Part shown: piece after piece, positions 43,915-52,425 of the stretch
Numbering within the stretch: the stretch's first letter is position 1
Layout of the letters: each line of letters starts with the position of its first letter
Assembly: GCF_016918855.1 (NCBI RefSeq)
Contig: NZ_JADKYB010000001.1
Coordinates: forward strand, 434,001-498,000
Reading direction: 5' to 3'
Length of the DNA stretch: 64,000 nt
From: Actinacidiphila acididurans
GTDB taxonomy: Bacteria; Actinomycetota; Actinomycetes; Streptomycetales; Streptomycetaceae
Made by a program: the position numbers and the translations under genes
The notes under the pieces: model-generated
Databases searched by the model: none
The model's input: the letters and a program-made list of their open reading frames with translations, nothing else
Told to the model about the DNA's origin: nothing

Positions 43915-45056
43915 AGATCGCGCGCGTCGAGACCTTCCTGGTGCCGCCCCGCTGGCTGTTCTGCCGCATCGAGACGGACGACGGCGTGGTGGGCTGGGGC
44001 GAGCCGGTGGTGGAGGGCCGGGCCGAGGTGGTCCGCGCCGCCGTGGACGTGCTGGCCGAATACCTGGTCGGCAAGGACCCGTTGCGGATCCAGGACCACT
44101 GGCAGGTGCTCACCAAGGGCGGCTTCTACCGCGGCGGCCCGGTGCTCTCCAGCGCCGTCGCCGGCCTGGACCACGCGCTGTGGGACATCGCGGGCAAGGC
44201 GTACGGCGCCCCCGTGCACGCGCTGCTCGGCGGCGCGGTCCGGGACGCCGTACGCGTCTACGCCTGGGTCGGCGGCGACGAACCCGCCCGGCTCACCGAG
44301 CAGGTCACCGCCCAGATCGAAGCCGGCTTCACCGCGGTGAAGATGAACGCGGCCGGCCGCACCGACCCGCTCACCACCCCGGCCGGCACCGCCGCCGTCG
44401 TGGACCGGGTGGCCGCCGCCCGCGAGACGCTCGGCCCGGACCGGGACGTCGCCGTCGACTTCCACGGCCGGTTCAGCCCGGCCGGCGCCCGCCGGGTGCT
44501 GCACGAGATAGCCCCGCTGCACCCGCTGTTCGTCGAGGAGCCGCTGCTGCCCGAACAGGGCCACCTGCTCGCCCCGCTGGCCGCCTCCACCCCGGTGCCG
44601 CTGGCCACCGGCGAACGCCTCTACGGCCGCGCGGAGTTCCTGCCCGCCCTCACCGCCGGAATCGCGGTCGCCCAACCCGACCTGTCGCACGCCGGCGGCA
44701 TCACCGAGGTCACCAGGATCGCCGCGCTCGCCGAGACCTTCGGCGCCCAACTGGCCCCGCACTGCCCGCTCGGCCCGATCTCGCTGGCCGCCAGCCTCCA
44801 AGTCGCCTTCTGCACGCCCAATTTCCTCATCCAGGAGCAGAGCCTCGGCATCCACTACAACAAGGAGGCCGACCTGTTGTCCTACCTGATCGACACCGAG
44901 CCCTTCCGCTTCGTGGCCGGCCACGCCCACCGCACCGACCTGCCCGGCCTCGGCGTCACCGTGGACGAGGCCGCGGTCCGCGCCGCCGACCGCACCGGGC
45001 ACGCCTGGCGCAACCCCGTCTGGCGGCACGACGACGGCTCCTTCGCCGAATGGTGA
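43911..45056 (+). CDS. dgoD: D-galactonate dehydratase
   Basis: The 381-aa enolase-superfamily enzyme dehydrates D-galactonate to 2-keto-3-deoxygalactonate. Its sequence follows Escherichia coli DgoD closely from the start (VPPRWLFCRIETDDGVVGWG) to the end (WRNPVWRHDDGSFAEW). Metal ligands Asp183, Glu209 and Glu235 and catalytic His185 (VDFHGR) and His ~285 (LAPHCPLGP) all fall at the expected positions. This is the strongest evidence that the operon oxidises galactose through galactonate. The GTG start overlaps the regulator's stop. Confidence 0.95.
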   Translation: MKIARVETFLVPPRWLFCRIETDDGVVGWGEPVVEGRAEVVRAAVDVLAEYLVGKDPLRIQDHWQVLTKGGFYRGGPVLSSAVAGLDHALWDIAGKAYGAPVHALLGGAVRDAVRVYAWVGGDEPARLTEQVTAQIEAGFTAVKMNAAGRTDPLTTPAGTAAVVDRVAAARETLGPDRDVAVDFHGRFSPAGARRVLHEIAPLHPLFVEEPLLPEQGHLLAPLAASTPVPLATGERLYGRAEFLPALTAGIAVAQPDLSHAGGITEVTRIAALAETFGAQLAPHCPLGPISLAASLQVAFCTPNFLIQEQSLGIHYNKEADLLSYLIDTEPFRFVAGHAHRTDLPGLGVTVDEAAVRAADRTGHAWRNPVWRHDDGSFAEW

Positions 45057-45862
45057 GCGGGACCGTGAAGGGTGCGGCGGGCGGTGTCGTACGGGTCGTC
45101 ACCGACCCGGCCCACGGCGGACGCTGGACGTCGCTGGTCACCGGCGGCCCGGGCGGCCCGCGGGAGTGGCTGTGGCACCGCGACGAGCCGCGGCGGTCCG
45201 CCGTGGCCCCCGGCGACCCCTTCGCCGACGCCGGCGGCCTGGAGGAATGCCTGCCCACCGTGCGCGGCACGCCCGACCACGGCGAGGTCTGGTCGCGGCC
45301 GTGGACCCGCGAGGGCGACGTGGAGCGGGTGACGGGCCCGGACTTCCGGCTCGACCGGCGGATCCGTACGGTGCCGGGCGGCGCGGTCGTGGCCGACTAC
45401 CGGCTGACCGCCGCGCCCGGTCACCGCTTCCTGTGGGCCGCGCACGCGCTGCTCGACGTCTCCCCGGCCGCCCGGCTGGACCTGCCCGCGGGCGCGCCCG
45501 GCCGCCGCTACCCCGACGGCGGCGCCTCCTGGACCCCCTTCGCCTGGCCCGGCCCCGACCGCTTCGACCGGCTCGGCCCGGACGACGGCACCGCGCTCGG
45601 CGCGATCGTCACTGCCGCCGACGTCACCGTCCACGACGGACCGCACGCCCTGCGGCTCGCCCTCGACGCCCCCGGCCAGCCCGTCTCCGTCGCCCTGTGG
45701 CGCAACCTGCGCGGCTTCCCGGCCGGCGCCCCCTACCGCTCGATCGGCGTCGAGCCCATGCTCGGCCGCGTCTGGGACCTGTCCGCCGCGGCGGGGGACG
45801 AGGCCGCGCTCGTCCCCGCGACCGGTGAGGCGCACTGGCGGCTCACGATCTGCGCGGGCTGA
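45050..45862 (+). CDS. Aldose-1-epimerase-like (mutarotase-fold) protein
   Basis: The 270-aa protein resembles galactose mutarotase-like sugar-binding proteins: HGGRWTSLVTGGPGGPREWL, FADAGGLEECLPTVRGTPDH, HRFLWAAHALLDVSPAARLD, and IGVEPMLGRVWDLSAAAGD with the conserved acidic Glu near the end. ATG at 45050 (or GTG at 45053) overlaps the dgoD stop. In this operon it probably interconverts galactose anomers for the dehydrogenase. It could alternatively act on the lactone, since no separate galactonolactonase is present; no lactonase motifs are seen, however. Confidence 0.7.
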   Translation: MVSGTVKGAAGGVVRVVTDPAHGGRWTSLVTGGPGGPREWLWHRDEPRRSAVAPGDPFADAGGLEECLPTVRGTPDHGEVWSRPWTREGDVERVTGPDFRLDRRIRTVPGGAVVADYRLTAAPGHRFLWAAHALLDVSPAARLDLPAGAPGRRYPDGGASWTPFAWPGPDRFDRLGPDDGTALGAIVTAADVTVHDGPHALRLALDAPGQPVSVALWRNLRGFPAGAPYRSIGVEPMLGRVWDLSAAAGDEAALVPATGEAHWRLTICAG

Positions 45863-45940
45863 GACCGCGGACCTCTTTCCCGTACCCACCCACCCTCCGT
45901 ACCGGCACCGCCTGACCGCGTCCTGAAAGGACCCCCTCCC

Positions 45941-46579
45941 GTGGACCTGCTCGCCGCTCTCGGCGCCCATCGACTGTTGGCCATCGTGCGCGGCTCGTCG
46001 CCCGATGCCGCGCTCGCCACCGTGCTCGCCCTCGCCGAGGAGGGTGTCCCGCTGATCGAGGTCTCGCTGACCACCGCCGGCGCCTTCGGCGTCATCGCCG
46101 CCGCCCGGACCGCGCTCGGACCGGACGCACCGCTGGGCGCCGGCACCGTGCTGACCGCCGCCGATGCCGAGGGCGCCCACCGGGCGGGGGCCGCATTCGT
46201 GGTGACCCCGGCTCTCGGGGAGGGTGTCACCGCCGCCAAGGAGGCCGGGCTGCCGGTGCTGGCCGGGGTCATGACGCCCACCGACGTGGTGGCCGCCCGG
46301 CGGATGGGCGCCGACGCCCTGAAACTGTTCCCCGCCGCTCAGGCCGGCGGCCCCGGTTATCTGCGGGCATTGCGCGCACCCTTCCCCGACGCCCCCTTCG
46401 TCCCGGTCGGCGGCATCGACGCCCCTGCCGCACGCGAGTACCTCGCCGCCGGTGCCCTCGCGGTCGGCGTCGGGTCCCCGCTGGTCGGCGACGCGGCCGA
46501 CGGCGGCGACCTCGGGGCGCTGCGGCTGCGGGCCCGGGACTTCCGCGCGGTGGCCGCGCGGCGGGAGGCGGCCCGATGA
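45941..46579 (+). CDS. 2-keto-3-deoxy-6-phosphogluconate/galactonate aldolase
   Basis: The 212-aa protein is a class I KDPG/KDPGal aldolase: LLAIVRGSSPDAALATV, Glu40 in LIEVSLTT, the GAGTVLT and FVVTPAL segments, and Schiff-base Lys128 in GADALKLFPA, followed by PFVPVGGID. It would split 2-keto-3-deoxy-6-phosphogalactonate to pyruvate and glyceraldehyde-3-phosphate. The GTG start follows GAAAGGA. Family members may act on gluconate- or galactonate-derived substrate; the dgoD neighbour favours the latter. Confidence 0.92.
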   Translation: MDLLAALGAHRLLAIVRGSSPDAALATVLALAEEGVPLIEVSLTTAGAFGVIAAARTALGPDAPLGAGTVLTAADAEGAHRAGAAFVVTPALGEGVTAAKEAGLPVLAGVMTPTDVVAARRMGADALKLFPAAQAGGPGYLRALRAPFPDAPFVPVGGIDAPAAREYLAAGALAVGVGSPLVGDAADGGDLGALRLRARDFRAVAARREAAR

Positions 46580-46643
46580 GCGAAGCGTGCTCACGGCAAT
46601 GGAGGCGTACGACGGCTGCGGCACCCCGTCCGGCAGGTGCGCG

Positions 46644-47588
46644 GTGAAGGCGTTGCCGCCCGGGCCGGTGGTCTGTATCGGGGAGACCATGGCCGCGCTG
46701 GTGCCGGAGCCGGTGGGGGCGCTGGCGGCGGCGGGGTTGCTGCGGCTGACGGTGGCCGGGGCGGAGTCCAACGCGGCGATGTACCTCGCCGAGCACGGCG
46801 TGCCGGTGCGCTGGGTGTCCGCGGTCGGCGCCGACCCCTTCGGGCAGCGGATCCTCGCCGAGGTCGCCGCGTGCGGGGTGGACGTCACCGGGGTGCGCAC
46901 CGACCCGGACCGGCCCACCGGGCTGCTGGTGAAGGACCCGGCGCCCGGCGGCACCCGGGTGCACTACTACCGGCGCGCGTCGGCCGCGTCGGCGCTCGGC
47001 CCGGAGGTGCTGGCCGGGGCGGCGGTGCGCGGCGCCGGGCTGCTGCACCTGACCGGGATCACCCCGGCCCTGTCCGCTTCCTGCCGGGCCCTGGTCGAGG
47101 AGGCGCTGACCGGTCCGCTCCCGGTGAGCTTCGACGTCAATTTCCGGCCCGCCCTGTGGCCCGACGGCTCCGCGCCGGAGGTGCTGGGGGCCCTGGCCGA
47201 CCGCGCCGACCTGGTCTTCGTCGGCCTGGACGAGGCGCAGGCGCTGTGGGGGGCGCGGATCACCGCGCCCGCGGACGTACGCGCTCTGCTGCCGGGCCCG
47301 GCGCTGCTGGTCGTCAAGGACGGCGCCCTTGCCGCCACCGCCTTCGACGGCCGGGCCGTCCACACCGAACCGGCGCTGCCCACCGAGGTGGTCGAACCGG
47401 TCGGCGCGGGCGACGCCTTCGCCGCGGGCTTCCTGGCCGGCCTGCACCGCGGCGAGCCGGTCGGCCGCGCCCTGCGGCTGGCCCACGTCACGGCCGGCGC
47501 GGCGCTGCGGGCCTCCGGCGACCACGGTCCGCTGCCCGCCCCCGCCGAGATCGCCGCGCTGCTGGACGCACCCGCCGCGAGCCGCTGA
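46644..47588 (+). CDS. kdgK: 2-keto-3-deoxy-gluconate/galactonate kinase (PfkB family)
   Basis: The 314-aa PfkB-type kinase opens with VVCIGETMAALVPEP, has GLLRLTVAGAESNAAMYLAE and VRWVSAVGADPFGQRILAEV, and closes with the PfkB signature VEPVGAGDAFAAGFLAGL with the catalytic Asp. It phosphorylates 2-keto-3-deoxygalactonate before the aldolase step. The start is uncertain: GTG at 46644 is used here; ATG at 46599 would add 15 residues of low conservation. A terminator follows at 47603-47634, so this gene ends the operon. Confidence 0.88.
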   Translation: MKALPPGPVVCIGETMAALVPEPVGALAAAGLLRLTVAGAESNAAMYLAEHGVPVRWVSAVGADPFGQRILAEVAACGVDVTGVRTDPDRPTGLLVKDPAPGGTRVHYYRRASAASALGPEVLAGAAVRGAGLLHLTGITPALSASCRALVEEALTGPLPVSFDVNFRPALWPDGSAPEVLGALADRADLVFVGLDEAQALWGARITAPADVRALLPGPALLVVKDGALAATAFDGRAVHTEPALPTEVVEPVGAGDAFAAGFLAGLHRGEPVGRALRLAHVTAGAALRASGDHGPLPAPAEIAALLDAPAASR

Positions 47589-47602
47589 GCGGACGGGGGC
47601 AG

Positions 47603-47634
47603 GGCCGGACGGACCGCCCCTCACCCGTCCGGCC
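47603..47634 (+). terminator. 10-bp hairpin terminator closing the galactoside operon
   Basis: GGCCGGACGG (47603-47612) pairs perfectly with CCGTCCGGCC (47625-47634), starting 14 bp after the kinase stop. Confidence 0.75.
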
Positions 47635-47723
47635 GTACATGCGCATGCCATCCGCCCACTGGGCGTACCGCACCTTCACGTGTCCTTCCGTTCTCGTACC
47701 ACTACCCCTGGTTACCTGAAGCA

Positions 47724-48872
47724 ATGGACCACATCACCTTCCTTGTGGGAATGGTCATCGTCACGGCCCTCGCCTTCGACTTCACGAACGGCTTCCACGA
47801 CACCGCCAACGCGATGGCCACGTCCATCGCCACCGGTGCCCTGCGCCCCAAGGTCGCCGTCGCGATAAGCGGCGTGCTGAACCTGGTGGGCGCTTTCCTG
47901 TCCACCGCGGTCGCCAAGACCATCTCGGGCGGCATCGTCGACGACAGCCTTGTCACCCCGGGCATGATCTTCGCCGGCCTGGTCGGGGCCATCCTGTGGA
48001 ACCTGGCCACCTGGCTGCTCGGCCTGCCCTCCAGTTCCTCGCACGCCCTCTTCGGTGGGCTGATCGGCGCGGTGTGGGTCGGCGCCGGGCGGGGCGCCGT
48101 GCATTTCGACAAGGTGGTCGAGAAGATCATCATCCCGGCGGTGGCCTCGCCGATCGTGGCGGGCGTCGCGGCGCTCGCGGCCACGTACCTCGCCTACCGG
48201 ATCACCCACCGGTCACGCAAGGAGACGGTGAGCGACGGCTTCCGTACCGGCCAGGTCGCCTCCGCCTCGCTGGTCTCCCTCGCGCACGGCACCAACGACG
48301 CGCAGAAGACCATGGGCGTGATCACCCTGGCGCTGATCTCCTGCGGCGCCCTGGGCCCGAACGCCGGGCCGCCGGTGTGGGTGGTGCTCACCGCCGGCCT
48401 GGCCATCGCGCTCGGCACCTACATCGGCGGGTGGCGGATCATCCGCACCATGGGCAAGGGCATCGTGGACATCGAGTCGCCGCAGGGCTTCGCGGCGGAG
48501 TCCGCGGCGAGCACGGTCATCCTCAGCTCGGCCAACCTCGGCTTCGCGCTGTCCACCACCCAGGTCTGCTCCGGCGGCATCCTCGGCGCGGGCGTCGGCC
48601 GTCGGCTCGCCGAGGTGCGCTGGAACACCGCCGGGCGGATGGCGATGGCCTGGCTGGTGACGCTGCCCGCCGCCGGGGCGGTCGGCGCGGTCGCCGCCAG
48701 CGCCGTCGTGCACGGCGGCACCACCGGGATCGTCCTGATCGCACTGGCCGCGCTGGCCGTCGCCGCGGTCATCGTCGTGCTCTCCCGCCGCAACCCGGTG
48801 CACGCCGACAACGTCAACAACGTCCCCGACACCGCCGTCCGCCGCCCGGCCCAGGCCGGCGCCGGCGTCTGA
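47724..48872 (+). CDS. pit: Low-affinity inorganic phosphate transporter
   Basis: The 382-aa integral membrane protein of the PiT/PHO4 family has two inverted repeats marked by DFTNGFHDTANAMATS (19-34) and LAHGTNDAQKTMGV, plus LPSSSSHALFGG and STTQVCSGGILGAG half-site motifs, and about ten membrane helices. It imports phosphate with protons or cations. Followed by a small membrane protein and PPK2, an arrangement fitting phosphate uptake linked to polyphosphate metabolism. No convincing PHO box was found upstream. Confidence 0.93.
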   Translation: MDHITFLVGMVIVTALAFDFTNGFHDTANAMATSIATGALRPKVAVAISGVLNLVGAFLSTAVAKTISGGIVDDSLVTPGMIFAGLVGAILWNLATWLLGLPSSSSHALFGGLIGAVWVGAGRGAVHFDKVVEKIIIPAVASPIVAGVAALAATYLAYRITHRSRKETVSDGFRTGQVASASLVSLAHGTNDAQKTMGVITLALISCGALGPNAGPPVWVVLTAGLAIALGTYIGGWRIIRTMGKGIVDIESPQGFAAESAASTVILSSANLGFALSTTQVCSGGILGAGVGRRLAEVRWNTAGRMAMAWLVTLPAAGAVGAVAASAVVHGGTTGIVLIALAALAVAAVIVVLSRRNPVHADNVNNVPDTAVRRPAQAGAGV

Positions 48873-48945
48873 GCCCCCCGATCCCACCCAGACCCCCTTG
48901 ATCCCACTGGGAACCCGATCCCACCGAGAACCGGGAGCAGCACCG

Positions 48946-49176
48946 ATGAACATCAAATGGGGAGCCCTGGCCGAGGTCGCCACGGTGAGCTTCGGCGCCA
49001 CGGTCGGCGTCGTGGTCTTCTTCGCCCTGGGGGTACGGACCCTGGCCGGGGGCGAGCAGCAGCGGGCGGCCGGGCGTACCGTGACCGCCCGGACGGCCGT
49101 GGCCGGCCTGTGCTTCACCGTGTGCGCGGGGGCCGTGGTCTACGGCCTGTACTTGATCGTTCCGCAGTTCCACTGA
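48946..49176 (+). CDS. Small two-helix membrane protein downstream of pit
   Basis: The 76-aa protein has two hydrophobic helices (EVATVSFGATVGVVVFFALG, about residues 10-29, and AVAGLCFTVCAGAVVYGLYL, about 51-70) joined by a basic loop (GEQQRAAGRTVTART). It lies 73 bp after pit on the same strand. Similar short proteins follow pit in other actinomycetes, so a role as transporter partner is plausible. There are no catalytic motifs. Confidence 0.75.
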   Translation: MNIKWGALAEVATVSFGATVGVVVFFALGVRTLAGGEQQRAAGRTVTARTAVAGLCFTVCAGAVVYGLYLIVPQFH

Positions 49177-49238
49177 CGGGGCAGACGGACCATGATGAAG
49201 GTGACCGGCACGGAGAACAGGCGAAAGGCGGTCGGGCG

Positions 49239-50153
49239 ATGAGCGCGGACGCGGGCGACTCCCTCCTGGTCGGCATGCGTGTCGACTACAGCGACCAGGA
49301 CGATCCGGTGCTGATCCGTCCGGACGGCAGCGTGGTCGACACCTGGCGGGAGAACTACCCGTACGACACGAGGATGGAACGGCCGGAGTACGAGCGGCAC
49401 AAGCGGCTCCAGCAGATCGAGCTGCTGAAGCTGCAGAGCTGGGTGAAGGAGACCGGCCAGCGCATCGTCATCGTCTTCGAGGGCCGGGACGCGGCCGGCA
49501 AGGGCGGCACCATCAAGCGGTTCACCGAGCACCTCAACCCGCGCGGCGCCCGCGTGGTGGCGCTGGAGAAGCCCACCGACCGGGAGAACGGGCAGTGGTA
49601 CTTCCAGCGGTACGTCGCCCACCTGCCGACCGCCGGCGAGATCGTGATGTTCGACCGGTCCTGGTACAACCGGGCCGGCGTCGAGCGGGTCATGGGCTTT
49701 TGCACCGACGACGAGTACCACCGCTTCATGCGGCAGGCGCCCGGCTTCGAACGGATGCTGCTGGACGACGGGATCCGGCTGGTCAAGCTGTGGTTCTCCG
49801 TTTCCCGCAACGAGCAGCGCACCCGCTTCACGATCCGCCAGGTGGACCCGGTCCGGCAGTGGAAGCTCAGCCCGATGGACCTGGCCTCGCTCGACCTGTG
49901 GGACGAGTACACCGAGGCCAAGGTCGCGATGTTCCAGGAGACCGACACCCAGTACGCGCCCTGGACGGTGGTCAAGAGCAACGACAAGAAGCGCGCCCGG
50001 GTCGAGGCCATGCGCAGCGTCCTGGACCGCTTCGACTACACCGGCAAGGACGAGGAGATAGTCGGCACCCCCGACCCGCTGATCGTGGGCGCCGCCGCGA
50101 ACCTGCTGGAGGCGGGCGAGGACGCCACCGCCAGGTCGCTGGTACGCCCGTGA
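49239..50153 (+). CDS. ppk2: Polyphosphate kinase 2
   Basis: The 304-aa enzyme is a one-domain PPK2 with Walker A GRDAAGKGGTIKR (~82-94), Walker B/lid motif FDRSWYNRAGVERVM (~132-146), and the NEQRTRFTIRQVDPVRQWKL segment. It exchanges phosphate between polyphosphate and nucleotides; the length and motifs fit class I (NDP phosphorylating), although class cannot be fixed without comparison. It follows pit and the small membrane protein, coupling phosphate import to polyphosphate-driven nucleotide metabolism. Its stop overlaps the next start as GTGA. Confidence 0.92.
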   Translation: MSADAGDSLLVGMRVDYSDQDDPVLIRPDGSVVDTWRENYPYDTRMERPEYERHKRLQQIELLKLQSWVKETGQRIVIVFEGRDAAGKGGTIKRFTEHLNPRGARVVALEKPTDRENGQWYFQRYVAHLPTAGEIVMFDRSWYNRAGVERVMGFCTDDEYHRFMRQAPGFERMLLDDGIRLVKLWFSVSRNEQRTRFTIRQVDPVRQWKLSPMDLASLDLWDEYTEAKVAMFQETDTQYAPWTVVKSNDKKRARVEAMRSVLDRFDYTGKDEEIVGTPDPLIVGAAANLLEAGEDATARSLVRP

Positions 50154-51268
50154 CGACCGCCGCCGACCAACCCGTCCCCGGCCCGCGCGACGCCCTCACC
50201 GACGTGCGCGGGCTGCGGGTCGGCCACGCCGGGCGGGCCGGCGACGGCTGGCTCACCGGGGTCACGGTGGTGCTCGCCCCGGAAGGCGGCGTCGTGACCG
50301 CGGTGGACGTGCGCGGCGGCGGGCCGGGCACCCGCGAGACCGACGCGCTCGACCCGCGCAACCTGGTGCAGCGGATCGAGGCGGTGGTGCTCACCGGCGG
50401 CAGCGCGTACGGCCTGGACAGCGCCGGCGGGGTGGCCGGCTGGCTGGAGGAGCGGGGCCGCGGCTTCCGGGTCGGCCCGCCCGGGTACGTGGTGCCGGTG
50501 GTGCCCGCCGCCGCGCTGTTCGACCTGGGCCGCGGCGGCGACTGGGCGGCCCGCCCGGACGCCGCGATGGGCCGGGCGGCGGCCGAGGCAGCGGCGGCCT
50601 CTGCCGAGGGGGCGCCCGTTGCTCTCGGCAATGTCGGCGCCGGTACGGGAGCGGTCGCCGGAGGTCTGAAGGGCGGGGTCGGCACCGCGAGCCTGGTGCT
50701 GGCCTCCGGCACCACGGTCGCCGCCCTCGCGGCGCTGAATGCGGCGGGCTCGGCCGTCGACACCGGTACCGGCCTGTTGTGGGGCGTCCCCGCGGGCCGG
50801 TCCGCGGACTTCGGGCTGCCCGCCGGACCGCTGCCGGCCGCCACGGTGGCGGCGGCGCGGGAACGGCTCGCTGCCGCGCAGCCGCCGCCTTTCAACACCA
50901 CCCTCGCCGTCGTCGCCACCGACGCCGTCCTCACCCGCGCGCAGGCGCACAAACTGGCCGGCACCGCGCACGACGGCCTGGCCCGCGCGGTCCGGCCGGT
51001 CCACCTGCTCTCCGACGGCGACACCGTCTTCACCATGGCCACCGGAGCCCGGCCGCTGGTTCCCGCCGACCGGCCGCCCCCGGCCGACCCCGCCTTCGGC
51101 GTGCACATGGCGGCCGGGGCGCTCAACGAAATCCTCGCGGCCGGTGCCGACGTTCTCACCCGCGCCGTACTGCGCGCGGTGCTGTCCGCCCGGAGCGTGT
51201 CCGGCCCGGGCGGCAGCTTTCCCTCCTACCGCGAACTGTACGGGCTGGGGCCGGGGCAAGCCGGCTGA
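50150..51268 (+). CDS. P1/DmpA family self-cleaving aminopeptidase
   Basis: The 372-aa protein is an N-terminal-nucleophile hydrolase of the P1 (L-aminopeptidase D-esterase/DmpA) family: TDVRGLRVGHAG at the start, VLTGGSAYGLDSAGGVAGWL in the middle, GNVGAGTGAVAGGLKGGVGT, and the processing region FNTTLAVVATDA where chain cleavage would expose the Thr nucleophile. The GTG start overlaps the PPK2 stop. Why a peptidase is co-translated with PPK2 is unclear; it may be chance operon fusion. Confidence 0.87.
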   Translation: MTTAADQPVPGPRDALTDVRGLRVGHAGRAGDGWLTGVTVVLAPEGGVVTAVDVRGGGPGTRETDALDPRNLVQRIEAVVLTGGSAYGLDSAGGVAGWLEERGRGFRVGPPGYVVPVVPAAALFDLGRGGDWAARPDAAMGRAAAEAAAASAEGAPVALGNVGAGTGAVAGGLKGGVGTASLVLASGTTVAALAALNAAGSAVDTGTGLLWGVPAGRSADFGLPAGPLPAATVAAARERLAAAQPPPFNTTLAVVATDAVLTRAQAHKLAGTAHDGLARAVRPVHLLSDGDTVFTMATGARPLVPADRPPPADPAFGVHMAAGALNEILAAGADVLTRAVLRAVLSARSVSGPGGSFPSYRELYGLGPGQAG

Positions 51269-51386
51269 CGTCCGCCAGACCCGGCCGCAAGGTGCACTCG
51301 GCCCACCCCGCGGCCGGACTCGCGGGTCGCGACCGGCCGGCCGCCGTGCGCACCCGCGGCTGCCCCGCTGCGAGGCGCGCGCGACG

Positions 51387-51405
51387 CAGCCGGTCGGACC
51401 GGCTG
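51387..51405. terminator. Short hairpin between convergent genes
   Basis: CAGCCGG and CCGGCTG arms (51387-51393/51399-51405) with a 5-nt loop lie between the P1 peptidase (plus) and the first gene of the minus-strand catabolic set. A modest terminator candidate for either direction. Confidence 0.45.
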
Positions 51406-51419
51406 AGGATCGCCCGGCC

Positions 51420-52418
51420 TCAGATCACCGCGGCCTCCAGCGACTCCGCCGCGAACAGCTCCTCCGGCTCCCACCGCCGCCGCGACAGCCCCTGCTCGTG
51501 GTGGTAGCGCAGGAAGGCCGCCAGCGCCTCCCGGTTGCGGTGGTCGGCCAGGCCGTACGACCAGTAGTCGCGGCCCAGCAGCGCGCGGGCCTCCTCCAGT
51601 TGCGGGGTGAGCCAGGGCAGCATGAAGCGCAGCGCCGAGGTGTCGTAGAGGGAGTCGTACGCCGCGTCGCGTGCCGCGACCAGCGCCTTGTACAGCGACT
51701 GGGCCACCCACCGGTGCTGCTCGTACACGTCGCGGCGGATCACCACCACGTGCATGATCGGGAAGATGCCGGTGGCCGCCCAGTACTCCTTCTCGGCGGC
51801 CACCACGTCGGGGAACAGCCGGCGCACCCGCGGGTCGCCGGCCGCGAACGGGCTCGGCACGCGCGGGGTGCACAGCGCGTCGATCTCGCCGGCCGCGAGC
51901 ATCGCCGACAAGGTGGCGTCCTCGGGGATGCGGCTGATCCGCACCGACGCCGGCAGGTCCAGGCCGGCCTTCTCGATCCGGCCCGCGGTCTCCTGGCCGC
52001 CGGTGACGTAACGGACCGAGTCGAAGGGGACGCCGTGCCGGTCGCCGAGCACGCCGCGCATCCACACGCACGCGGTGAGCTGGTACTCCGGTGTGCCGAC
52101 CAGCTTGCCGCGCAGGTCCTCGGGTTTCTCGACGCCGGAGTCGGCGTGCACGTACAGCGAGCCGTGCCGGAACATCCGCGAGGTGAAGACCGGCAGCGCG
52201 ACGAAAGGCGCGGGGTCCTCGCGCAGGGAGACCACGTAGGAGGACAGCGACATCTCGGCGACCTCGAACTCGCGGTGCCGCAGCATCCGGAAGAAGGTCT
52301 CCTCCACCGGCAGCCGCAGGTAGGTCAGGTCGATGCCGTCGGCGCGGACCGTGCCCTCGGCAAGCGCCCGGGTCCGGTCGTAGTCGCCGCAGGCGAACGT
52401 CAGGTGCAGGGGGGCCAT
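51420..52418 (-). CDS. 4,5-dihydroxyphthalate decarboxylase-like / NMT1-fold protein (paralogue 1)
   Basis: The 332-aa cytoplasmic protein (no signal peptide) has the type II periplasmic-binding fold used by phthalate-pathway Pht5-type decarboxylases and NMT1/THI5 proteins: LHLTFACGDYDRTRALAEGT, FEVAEMSLSSYVVSL, FVALPVFTSRMFRHGSLYVH, LRGKLVGTPEYQLTACVWMR and FPIMHVVVIRRDVYEQHRW. The absence of an export signal argues for an enzyme rather than a transport protein. It closes a coupled run ADH-RraA-LigJ, 7 bp after the LigJ stop. A decarboxylation step on an aromatic or unsaturated diacid is inferred. Confidence 0.8.
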   Translation of the reverse strand: MAPLHLTFACGDYDRTRALAEGTVRADGIDLTYLRLPVEETFFRMLRHREFEVAEMSLSSYVVSLREDPAPFVALPVFTSRMFRHGSLYVHADSGVEKPEDLRGKLVGTPEYQLTACVWMRGVLGDRHGVPFDSVRYVTGGQETAGRIEKAGLDLPASVRISRIPEDATLSAMLAAGEIDALCTPRVPSPFAAGDPRVRRLFPDVVAAEKEYWAATGIFPIMHVVVIRRDVYEQHRWVAQSLYKALVAARDAAYDSLYDTSALRFMLPWLTPQLEEARALLGRDYWSYGLADHRNREALAAFLRYHHEQGLSRRRWEPEELFAAESLEAAVI

Positions 52419-52425
52419 GGCGGTA

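Noticed and set aside
47620..47723. PHO box upstream of pit
   Set aside because: Two TTCAC/TTCTC-like stretches occur but not as 11-bp direct repeats with the expected pattern.
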